A stretch of DNA of 64,000 nt from Planctomycetaceae bacterium (GTDB taxonomy: Bacteria; Planctomycetota; Planctomycetia; Pirellulales; Thermoguttaceae), in contig WRKP01000001.1 in NCBI GenBank assembly GCA_009778035.1, positions 1-64,000 of the forward strand, given 5' to 3'. The notes under the pieces were generated by a model. It ran no database searches and was not told where the DNA came from. It saw nothing but the letters and a program-made list of their open reading frames with translations. Of the stretch, positions 21,201 through 27,653 are shown piece by piece. The position numbers and the translations under genes are program-made. Positions within the stretch are counted from its first letter, which is position 1. Each line of letters begins with the position of its first letter.

Positions 21201-21649
21201 GTCAGTGCAGGGTTGTTGGAGACATTTATCTCTGTCAGTTGGTTGTTCTGGAGTTCTATTACTGTCAGTGCAGGGTTGTTGGAGGCATTTATCTCTGTCA
21301 GTTGGTTGTTCTGGAGACGCAGCGTCGTCAGAGCGGTGAGGCCGGAGACATCCAATGTTCCGGGTATGTTTCTATTATACGCAGCAATTTGTCTAATATA
21401 ACCACCAGCAGTCCACTCAACGTTATAGTCAGCGGTGCCTGGTCGGCTCATAATATCGTTATAGACTTCCAAGTCCCGGGCTTGGGCGCTCGCAGGGGGG
21501 AGTCCTCCTGGCAGGGGGCCTGCCTGCGGGGCGAAATTGTGCTCAAATGGGGCCGAAACTTCGGCCGAAACTTCGGAAAATGGCGGCGGCGGTTCGTGAA
21601 GAGAGGTGTGAGAGTCATCCGCGTTTAAGAAGGGCATTGCCGAAAGCAT
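15272..21649 (-). CDS. giant repetitive surface-type protein: LRR region, about 16 Ig-like tandem repeats, FN3-like domains
   Basis: 2125-aa ORF; N-terminal LQNNQLTEINxSNNPALT repeats; repeated PKVGDTIxVTxxPxxxxxxYxWxRxGxxIxGATxxxYxxTxxDxGxxLxVxxxGxGxYxG; C-terminal FN3-like blocks; true N-terminus probably upstream of the listed ATG. Confidence 0.9.
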   Translation of the reverse strand: MLSAMPFLNADDSHTSLHEPPPPFSEVSAEVSAPFEHNFAPQAGPLPGGLPPASAQARDLEVYNDIMSRPGTADYNVEWTAGGYIRQIAAYNRNIPGTLDVSGLTALTTLRLQNNQLTEINASNNPALTVIELQNNQLTEINVSNNPALTRIDLYINQLTALDVSNNTALTALTVSNNQLTFSTLKLPTGNAFTTLNLGTQGGIPIVLEANNVVDLSSEHGSNVGGTTTYTWHYADGDTVVNPSLYTENNGVFTFIGLPQDTEIYAVMTNTGYENISASTPTGQYMTVTTASVRTAVPLTGVTIDNTSPKYGDVLTATPVPANATVTYQWQYYDSIGDRWENVSHSPSRPGTNATYTVGPEVINRLVRVIVTDTTFGGEPIPSAPTNVVPRIPITGVLLANIYGVPLTAAPRVGDIIFAQCPTEVSGLGASAFGNFVWQRQIDGGNTWEDIPDAAGGARYSTYEVTFDDIGYAIRAIVTIQDTLVSDHFTGNAISDPSGVVRALELTGITIDKTSPQVGDRLTAALEPSEPEGGIADFQWQRQLGDGAWTNIAGETNATYTVAAGDLGYALRVIVSGDGTHYNGSETSDPTAVVTTPLIGISIDNTTPEVGDLLTATLDPAVGTANFKWQHRTGGTWTDIADATDATYTVAVSDVGYGLRVVATGTGLYTGNAESDLTNLVPAIALAGVSIDKASPEVGDTITATLDPAAGTADFQWQQRIGGTWTNIADATDATYTVAEGDLGYALRVVATGTGAYSGTETSSATATVTAPLTGISANIEQPKIGDTLTVTVEPDGATVVYAWFRDGTLIDGVTGSSYEVTEDDAEAYLQVVAVGTGNYTGEMKHIWTSSVPRMPDLPTVLEDITLDDLSPKVGDVLTARLYPSGSNADYQWQRQADGGDAWVDIEDATGTSYTVTDEDIGYALRVSATGRAGYFGTVESDATNVVPIPPTPLTGITVSTESPKVGDTITVTPDPADATVVYAWFRGNEPIDGATGNTYVVTEDYIGQFLRVVAVGTGEYSGTASYTWTEPVTLKLTGNISVSTDEPKVGDNIVVTFVPDDENATFKYQWYRGGRPIDGATENEYTATEDDLGERLSIVITGDGDYGGEVSYIWDDPVAPAGERIELTGNISVSTDEPKVGDTIVVTFVPDDENATFKYQWYRGGRLIDGATESKYTATGDDLGEKLSIVITGNGNYGGEVSYIWDNPVAPAGELIELTGISVNISDPKIHDMLVVTLEPEDATATYMWFRGEDVISGATGSSYLVTDADVGAYLRVVAMGIGNYTGEMKHTWTTSVPFPPAEPVELEGITLDDLSPKVGDVLTARLYPVGSNADYQWQRQADGGAWENIASATGTSYTATVDDIGSALRVTATGRADTGYFGTVESEATNVVPVPPTPLNGLTVDREEPKVGDTIAVMLDPSDATATYMWFRDGILIPGATGSTYTVIHDDTGHYLRVVAVGTGAYSGTANYTWTNLVTIELTGKLSVSTDEPKVGDTITATFESDDENATFKYQWYRGGRPIDGATENEYTATEDDLGEELSVVITGDGNYTGEVSHTWENLVEPAPIELVGEMSVDNENPRVGDTITVTFVPDDEDALFDYQWYRGGQPIDGATENEYTATEDDLGEKLSVVITGNGRYIGNLAYTCENPVEPALIELTGNISVNNENPKVGDTIVVTFVPDDENATFNYQWHRGGLPIDGAAGSEYRVTEDDLGENLSIVITGNGGYTGDLSYAWIVAVEPADPITVIVETEAISASEIRVSWNEIEQAEKYIVTYSTTENFEPLYTTVIITDSTTTLMLSRLLPEMVYHIIVQAVVEGREDSSSPHALQATLPEEIPPQGIVISNETSTSMVLSWSAVANAVGYEIEYSLNAGRSWVIGNTSNTTSITINNLAAGMNYMFRLRTVFSDSKSDWSDSVIGRTNPSANADVAAHPRRVTVAKKDMKPTTTAIILNITPRSGNAASHIVSCVSNPQLNFSYRIEENRIVIEGLQPRTKYRFAVQAVDEHGNISKIVNVRATTATYKAVKSLKAPKASITANSVTLTWNPSTARTETIGYIIEVWDASGKNRLDIVVPPITDVSVTTITISALEAGTRYTFVVKATDGVFESVARKIRVSTMR
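17700..18540 (-). repeat. near-identical tandem repeat units inside the giant gene (273-bp period)
   Basis: GTTCCCCCGCGGGAGCCAC recurs at 18004 and 18277 (273 bp, 91 codons); surrounding sequence is nearly identical between the two units. Confidence 0.8.
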
Positions 21650-21792
21650 TTCCCGGCCTTCGAGTTCTTCGATTCGAGCAGAGCGGCCGCGTTTGCGTTT
21701 TTCTGCAGATTTCCTATCCAGCCCCCCCCCCCCAACTTATCTAGTTTGCCGTTTTCGGTGATGGATTTGAGAATTGCGTCGAGGGAGACCAT
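21625..21792 (-). CDS. short upstream ORF that probably encodes the N-terminus of the giant protein when in frame
   Basis: MVSLDAILKSITENGKLDKLGGGGWIGN...; frame is broken relative to 15272-21649 by the G12 tract. Confidence 0.6.
   Translation of the reverse strand: MVSLDAILKSITENGKLDKLGGGGWIGNLQKNANAAALLESKNSKAGKCFRQCPS
21722..21733 (-). repeat. homopolymeric tract, G12 on the coding (minus) strand
   Basis: + strand reads tatccagCCCCCCCCCCCCaacttat. Confidence 0.9.
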
Positions 21793-21960
21793 AGTTGCGG
21801 GGATGAAAAAAGGATGTACTGTTAGTAGTACTGTAACGTGCAAAACGGAAATAGGTAGCGGTCTTTAGGCATTTTTTCCAAAAAAGGGGAAAATTTTCCC
21901 GTTCGCGTAGCGGTTATAGGGATTGTAGGGATGAGGGGGGGGCGAGTTGCGCCGCGAGTT

Positions 21961-22090
21961 GTCATTCCGGCTCCCTTCTCGTCCTCCCGGCGCACCTAAT
22001 GTCATCCCGGCGCAAGCCGGGACCCAGAGGAACCGAGATCACACGCAATGTCTGGATTCCGGCTTTCGCCGGAATGACGAAGAGGAGCCG
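21961..22090. repeat. family-B palindromic repeat with extended stem
   Basis: TCATTCCGGCTCCCTTCTCGTCC...GTCATCCCGGCGCAAGCCGGGACCCAGAGGAA...TGTCTGGATTCCGGCTTTCGCCGGAATGACGAAGAGGAGCCGGGA. Confidence 0.75.
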
Positions 22091-22104
22091 GGAACCGGCG
22101 CGGC

Positions 22105-22479
22105 CTACACTTGGGCAACCAGTTCGATTTCAATTTTTGCCCCTCGGGGAAGTGCCGCAACTTGAACGGTACTCCGTGCCGGCTTCGCTGCGCCAAGATG
22201 TTGTTCATAAACCTCATTCATTTTCCCGAAATCGGCAAGATCCATCATATAAACATTCATTTTGATGACGCGATCCCAACTTGTGCCCGCCGCCGCAAGC
22301 ACCGCATCCAGATTTTTGAGAACCTGCTTCGTTTGTTCCTGAATTGTCCCTTCGAGGAACGACATATCTTCCGGCACGAGGGGGATTTGTCCCGACGTGA
22401 ACAGAAAACCGTTGCTGATAATGCCTTGCGAATAGGGCCCGATCGCCGCCGGAGCGGAAGGTGTGTTGATGATTTTCAT
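22105..22479 (-). CDS. ridA: RidA family reactive intermediate/imine deaminase
   Basis: APAAIGPYSQGIISNGFLFTSGQIPLVPE...QTKQVLKNLDAVLAAAG...; canonical RidA. Confidence 0.95.
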   Translation of the reverse strand: MKIINTPSAPAAIGPYSQGIISNGFLFTSGQIPLVPEDMSFLEGTIQEQTKQVLKNLDAVLAAAGTSWDRVIKMNVYMMDLADFGKMNEVYEQHLGAAKPARSTVQVAALPRGAKIEIELVAQV

Positions 22480-22482
22480 ATG

Positions 22483-22806
22483 TTATTCAATTTCATCCAG
22501 GGCGGATTGAAGTTTGTGTTTTGACTGCACGCCAACCATCCGCTCCACGACTTTGCCTTGGTAAAAAAAGAGCAGAGTCGGCAACGTGTCGATGCCAAAT
22601 TGCGTCAGCAATTCGGGAAACTGGGCGGCATTTATTTTGACGATGCTTGCATCTCCCTCATTTTCTTCGGCAAGTTCTTCCAAGATGGGAGCAATCATTC
22701 GGCATGGCCCGCAGGTCGGCGACCAAAAATCAACCACGACGGGCACGTCCGACTGCAAAACGACGGTATCGAAATCGGCACTGTTCAATTCCGCAATGCG
22801 TCCCAT
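22483..22806 (-). CDS. thioredoxin family protein
   Basis: MGRIAELNSADFDTVVLQSDVPVVVDFWSPTCGPCRMIAPILEELAEE...; the longer track ORF (to 23040) runs into a repeat element, so start trimmed to 22806. Confidence 0.9.
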   Translation of the reverse strand: MGRIAELNSADFDTVVLQSDVPVVVDFWSPTCGPCRMIAPILEELAEENEGDASIVKINAAQFPELLTQFGIDTLPTLLFFYQGKVVERMVGVQSKHKLQSALDEIE

Positions 22807-22897
22807 AGGAGGTGATTCTGTAAAAACGGGGCCGGAAGGGGTTGGCCCGATTTTACCAAAAATACGGACGCTGGCAAGATGGCCGTTTCCGCGGGGT

Positions 22898-23059
22898 GCA
22901 AGTTCCGCATTAGGCAAAAAAGGTAGGCAGCCGACCGCCGGGCGGGTGCGTCGGCGCAGCCGACTGGGTGGCTCTGTATGCGGCAAGCCGCAGTTGCCGC
23001 CCGGCGGTCGGCAACCTACCTTCAGCAAGCCGAATCGCACAAGGTCGGCAACCTACCTT
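22898..23059. repeat. family-A GC-rich inverted-repeat element
   Basis: TGCAAGTTCCGCATTAGGCAAAAAAGGTAGGCAGCCGACCGCCGGGCGG ... CCGCCCGGCGGTCGGCAACCTACCTT, plus an extra partial end GGTCGGCAACCTACCTT. Confidence 0.85.
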
Positions 23060-23088
23060 CGGCCTATTTCCGAGGGAAAGACCCTCAA

Positions 23089-26000
23089 TCACGGCATCAC
23101 CAACAAGCCGAAGCCTTCGCTCAAGTCAAACGAATTTTCGGCATTCCAACTCTCAATTCCCACACCGGGAACCAAACGGCGAATGGCCAAATTCCACACC
23201 GTGCCCGGTACGACTGGACGCTGAACCAACGACGAGAATGGTATTGCCGCCTCAATATACCAGGCATCCGCGTCCTCCTGGCGAGCCACCTGCCATTGCG
23301 GATCCCAACCGGCATCGCCCAAACACGAATCACTGACCCAACCGCGATAATCTATCGTCAACGAATAATACGAGTCATAATCCCGATCTATGTCGATCAG
23401 AATTTCGACCCGGTCTTGATCCGACATTCCGGTATCCCGCAACCGCCGCTGCTCCGCCTGCAACTCATAATCAAAATCCGGTATTTTCGGACAACGCAAC
23501 CCAATATACAAAAACTGCGAATCCCGCAGGAACATCGCCTGCGTACCGAAGTTTTGCGACATCGCAAGCAATCGTTCTTCCCTGACCGTCCCAACCCGGC
23601 GGGCCGAGTTTCCTTGCAATAATTCGGCAAGCCGACGCCGCGGCTTGTCCGGCGTCAGAGAGTAAATATGTCCCCGTTGCCAAATGCCTTTATCGTGTTC
23701 GTCATCAAACTTGCCGTCCAAAAACGGTCTGGTTTCCGTGTACACGCACAACATCGCCGGCATCGGCACTTCCCGTTGCTCGATCGGCAATGCGGATTTA
23801 TCCTGCACCGTCAGCCAAAATTCCGTCCGCGCCCGCATACTCCAAACATCGTCAAATCTCGCATTCGATCGGGCTTGGTAATATCTTGCCGATTCCTGCT
23901 CCCAACCGTTTTTCCGCAGGATGGAGGCCACGGCGAATCGCATCATCGGCAAATCCGCAAGGTCCGGCATCGTATGGTCTAAAAATTGCCCGAGCGACAA
24001 CACCCGGCTGTGTTTTTCTTCCGTAATTTGCCCGCTTTGAATCGGCTTTCGCACAAGCGTCGTTTGAGGTTTTCGGTGTCCCGGCCGGTCAGGATCATCA
24101 ACCCAGTCCATCAACTCGACGGCCGCTCCCTCTTCGTGCAATTCGCCCGCAAGGATTTCGCCCGACGAAATGTACTGCATCACCCGAACGAACGCCGGTC
24201 GAACAAGCGGGTGCCGGGAATAATTCTGCGTTAAAATGAAGTATGTCTCCATCGCGGCATGCCAATCGCCTTCTTGATGGAATTGCTCCGCCATATTGAG
24301 CAGGATTTGGACTGCCGAATCCGGGTCAAGTCTCCGCGTCAATTCGGCCGCGTGCGTTGCGATGTAGGCCCTGCTGACGAGTTGCCTTCCGGTTGGTTGC
24401 CCCCAGCCCGGCGGACTGCGGTCCGGCATCGTTTTGGCGGCACTTTGCAAAAGCCCCAACGCATTACGGCGTTGGATTGCACGCGAGCGATGCAGTTCCT
24501 GGAAGTCCGCGTGGATTCCAAAATGTTCCCGGCGCCCGTCGATGCTGTGCAAAAACGGGATTCCCGCAAAGAAGTCTCTGCCGGAATGTGTATTGGGCAA
24601 TGCACTCACGAAACCGAGGATTGCCGGACATCGCGGAGCATTGACCAAACTTCGGGAAATATAGGTCATTTCTTCGAGCGGCAGGCCAAGCCGGGCCGTC
24701 GGGTCTGCCGTTGTTAAATGCACATCGCCGAGCATCCCGTTTTTGAGCGTCAGGAACACCTTTTTGACCATCCACGGTGCGAGGCCTAGTTCGGTCAAAT
24801 GATGCGGATAGGCCGACGGATCGCCCGCCGATTTGACCGCATCCAGCACTTCACGCATCGCAAACTCTTCGGCAGCCGAGTCGGTATAGGGATTCGTGTA
24901 ATTGGACGTCAGGACGATTTCCGGCTTCCATTGCCGAATGCTTGCAACAAGTCTTTCGCGGAGCATCGGCATCCCGCGTCCGTCCGTGGTTTTTTGGATA
25001 TATTCGACGAGGTTGTCGGCATTTGTCCAAATTTCGCGGGGCAGGACGGGAAACGTCCCGAGTTCCATCCCGACGGAGCCGCCGGAGCGGACGATGGCGT
25101 CATGAAACTGGTTTTCCAGCCCGCTCGACTGTTTTTCGTTATGGAAAAGCAGCATGCAGCCGCTCAAAAATCCTTGATTGGCCGACAGGGCTGCAAAGGC
25201 TTCAAAGGGGAGTGATTCGGTATCGCCGAAGATGCCTAATACCGACAGTTTCGTGCTGCTGGAGCGTTGCAGCGTCCAAGTTTGCCCGCCGTTTTGCGTT
25301 GCAAGGATTGTTCCCAAATCGCCGACGGCCCAGCCGGTGTTGTCGTCGGCAAAGACGATTTTTCGGATGGGCGACGCGATGCCGGTTAAGGTTGCTTGCC
25401 AAGTTCGTCCGCCGTCTCGGGACATATAGATATTCGTACCGGGATTTCCGGCAACCCAAAGATTTTGCCCTCGGACTTCGATGGTTTTCAAATCGACACT
25501 TTCGGCGGCGTGGCCTGGAAGCATCCCCGGCACGACACCCCAGCGAAAACCTTGGTCTACGCTGAAGAGGAGCAGTCCGCGGTCGCCGACCGCCCAGGCG
25601 GTCACGTCGCTGTTTGGCCGATTGACTTTAACGGCAGAAACACGGCGAAGGCCGAAATTCGTTGTTTGGGATGCGGAAATGCCGTTTTGGAATTGTTGCA
25701 AGATGCCGTGAAAACCGATTCCGATGCCGGTTCGCAGGTCGTAAAAGTCGGCATCGGCAAAGCCGTCGGAGAGTTGCGATTGGATAGGCTGCCAAGTTTG
25801 TCCGGCATTGGATGAGACGAGGATTCCGCTGGGGCAGCGTTCGGAGGTTGCGCCGGCAACGAGGATCGTTGTTGCGTTGAAGAATTTGACGCGGTAGAGC
25901 GGGGGCAGGTCGGGCGAGTGTTGAAGTTGCCAAGATTGCCCGCCGTTTTGGGTCGTGAGAATGACGCCTCGGCCTTGATTTGCCGTTGGAAACCAATAAT

Positions 26001-26355
26001 TCCCGACGGCGATACCGAAGGATTCGTTGAAAAATTGAATGCTATGAAGGGAACAGTCGATGGGCGTTGCCTGGAGTTGCCAAGTGGTTCCGCCGTTGTG
26101 GGTTGTCCAGATGGTGCCTCGGTCCCCGACGGCCCAGCCGCGGCTGGGATTGAGGAAATAGACATCATTGAGTCGAGCATCGCTCATCATATCGGTATAG
26201 GGCGATGCCGCAATTCGTTGGGTTGGCGTTCCCGGGGCGAAAAGGGCATTAAGTGGGTCGCGTTGGTTTCCGAAGAGATTGGCCGTCGGCGCATCTTGAG
26301 CGAGGGCGACTGACGAGTAGGCGAGGATCAGGATAGCGAAACCCAGGCGGTTCAT
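23089..26355 (-). CDS. large exported protein: YCF48-like beta-propeller N-terminus, C-terminal CBM9-like region
   Basis: signal peptide MNRLGFAILILAYSSVALA; repeats GWAVGDRGTIWTTHNGGTTWQLQ and GWAVGDLGTILATQNGGQTWTLQ; C-terminal YIGLRCP...RVEILIDIDRDYDSYYSLTID. Confidence 0.8.
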   Translation of the reverse strand: MNRLGFAILILAYSSVALAQDAPTANLFGNQRDPLNALFAPGTPTQRIAASPYTDMMSDARLNDVYFLNPSRGWAVGDRGTIWTTHNGGTTWQLQATPIDCSLHSIQFFNESFGIAVGNYWFPTANQGRGVILTTQNGGQSWQLQHSPDLPPLYRVKFFNATTILVAGATSERCPSGILVSSNAGQTWQPIQSQLSDGFADADFYDLRTGIGIGFHGILQQFQNGISASQTTNFGLRRVSAVKVNRPNSDVTAWAVGDRGLLLFSVDQGFRWGVVPGMLPGHAAESVDLKTIEVRGQNLWVAGNPGTNIYMSRDGGRTWQATLTGIASPIRKIVFADDNTGWAVGDLGTILATQNGGQTWTLQRSSSTKLSVLGIFGDTESLPFEAFAALSANQGFLSGCMLLFHNEKQSSGLENQFHDAIVRSGGSVGMELGTFPVLPREIWTNADNLVEYIQKTTDGRGMPMLRERLVASIRQWKPEIVLTSNYTNPYTDSAAEEFAMREVLDAVKSAGDPSAYPHHLTELGLAPWMVKKVFLTLKNGMLGDVHLTTADPTARLGLPLEEMTYISRSLVNAPRCPAILGFVSALPNTHSGRDFFAGIPFLHSIDGRREHFGIHADFQELHRSRAIQRRNALGLLQSAAKTMPDRSPPGWGQPTGRQLVSRAYIATHAAELTRRLDPDSAVQILLNMAEQFHQEGDWHAAMETYFILTQNYSRHPLVRPAFVRVMQYISSGEILAGELHEEGAAVELMDWVDDPDRPGHRKPQTTLVRKPIQSGQITEEKHSRVLSLGQFLDHTMPDLADLPMMRFAVASILRKNGWEQESARYYQARSNARFDDVWSMRARTEFWLTVQDKSALPIEQREVPMPAMLCVYTETRPFLDGKFDDEHDKGIWQRGHIYSLTPDKPRRRLAELLQGNSARRVGTVREERLLAMSQNFGTQAMFLRDSQFLYIGLRCPKIPDFDYELQAEQRRLRDTGMSDQDRVEILIDIDRDYDSYYSLTIDYRGWVSDSCLGDAGWDPQWQVARQEDADAWYIEAAIPFSSLVQRPVVPGTVWNLAIRRLVPGVGIESWNAENSFDLSEGFGLLVMP

Positions 26356-26479
26356 GGAGTGCGGATGTTAGCAATTTTTCGCGAATCGGACAAGAGGGAA
26401 GTGTTGATAGGGAAGTGTTGATTGGATAGGGAAGGGGCATCGTCTTCCCCTATTGCAGCACACCTGGTACAATTCCCGT

Positions 26480-27238
26480 ATGCTAAAAATCGGAATCAAC
26501 GGAGCCGCAGGCCGTATGGGACAGCGACTCATCGCTCTGACGGCAGCCGATGCCGACCTCGATCTGACCGCCGCCCTGGAACGACCCGGCCATCCCCTGC
26601 TCGGACAAAATGTCGGCGTCCCCCTCACTGCCGAACTCGAAAAAAATGTCGATGTGCTCATCGACTTTTCCTCGCCAAAAGGAACGGATTCCCTGCTCAA
26701 ACGCTGTGCGGAATTGCAAATCCCGTTGGTTTTTGCAACGACCGGCCTCTCGCCGGAACAATTAACCAAACTCCGCGAAACCGCTCAAACGATTCCGCTG
26801 CTCTGGTCGCCGAGTATGAGTATGACCGTCAATTTGGCGATGAAACTCTGCGAAATGGCCGCCCAAACGCTTCACGGAAAGGATGCCGATGTTGAAATTA
26901 TCGAAAAACACCATCGCTTCAAGGTTGATGCACCCAGCGGGACGGCACTGAAATTCGGGCAACTGGTTGCCGAAAAGATGAATCTCACGCAGCCGCAGCA
27001 TGGCCGATCTGGAGAAACGGGCGAGCGAAAGCGTTCGGAGATTGGTTATCATGCCGTTCGGCTTGGGGATAATCCGGGCGAGCACACGATTTTGTTCGGT
27101 TTGCTCGGCGAAACGCTTGAAATCACGGTGAAGGCGTCGAATCGGGACTGTTATGCGTTGGGAGCGCTTGCGGCGGCGAAGTTTTTATACGGCAAGCCCG
27201 CCGGGCTGTACGGAATGGCAGATGTGTTGGAACTTTAG
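26480..27238 (+). CDS. dapB: 4-hydroxy-tetrahydrodipicolinate reductase
   Basis: MLKIGINGAAGRMGQRLIAL; EIIEKHHRFKVDAPSGTALKFG active-site motif. Confidence 0.95.
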   Translation: MLKIGINGAAGRMGQRLIALTAADADLDLTAALERPGHPLLGQNVGVPLTAELEKNVDVLIDFSSPKGTDSLLKRCAELQIPLVFATTGLSPEQLTKLRETAQTIPLLWSPSMSMTVNLAMKLCEMAAQTLHGKDADVEIIEKHHRFKVDAPSGTALKFGQLVAEKMNLTQPQHGRSGETGERKRSEIGYHAVRLGDNPGEHTILFGLLGETLEITVKASNRDCYALGALAAAKFLYGKPAGLYGMADVLEL

Positions 27239-27240
27239 GG

Positions 27241-27295
27241 CGCAAAAAAAAGTCCGGGCGACTATTACAAGAAAAGTCATCGCGCCGGACCCATC
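27241..27295 (+). terminator. possible hairpin/terminator after dapB
   Basis: GTCCGGGCGACT...AGTCATCGCGCCGGAC imperfect inverted repeat. Confidence 0.35.
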
Positions 27296-27451
27296 CCCCC
27301 CGGGAAAACACATATAATTTCAGTTAAAGGCCTGTTACCGCCTTGTACTTTAATCATCGGAACACTCGCGGTCAGAACTTTGCTGTTTTTTTAAGATTTG
27401 GCAAAAAACACGAATTTCCCGAACGTAGGGGGACTTCAGATGCAGGCCGAC

Positions 27452-27617
27452 TGCAAGTTTCACAAAAAGGTAGGTTGCCGACCGCCGGGCGGCAACTGCG
27501 GTACTCCGCACAAAGAGGGCCTGCACGCTTGTTGCCGTTTCCCGGCCTCCCAGTCGGCTACGCCGACGCAGCCGCCCGGCGGTCGACTGCCTACCTTCCC
27601 TAATGCGAAACTCGCAG
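27452..27617. repeat. family-A GC-rich inverted-repeat element, full-length-looking
   Basis: TGCAAGTTTCACAAAAAGGTAGGTTGCCGACCGCCGGGCGGCAACTGCGGTACTCCGCA ... CAGTCGGCTACGCCGACGCAGCCGCCCGGCGGTCGACTGCCTACCTTCCCTAATGCGAAACTCGCA. Confidence 0.9.
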
Positions 27618-27653
27618 GAGGCCTGGCTTCAAATGATGAAAGCCATCGCATCC

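Noticed and set aside
21935-21942. G8 run upstream of the giant gene as a promoter-spacing switch
   Set aside because: Position relative to a promoter is unclear and the tract is short; the G12 coding tract is a much stronger candidate.
22483-23040. 185-aa extended thioredoxin with an unusual N-terminal domain
   Set aside because: The N-terminal 78 residues are translation through a family-A repeat and spacer; MGRIAELN at 22806 is the sensible start.
22898-23059. CRISPR-like array of repeats
   Set aside because: Repeats are inverted, irregularly spaced and nested palindromes; no regular spacer pattern and no cas genes.
27285-27302. C7 run near dapB as another phase-variation tract
   Set aside because: Short tract in non-coding DNA with no frame-dependent ORF around it.
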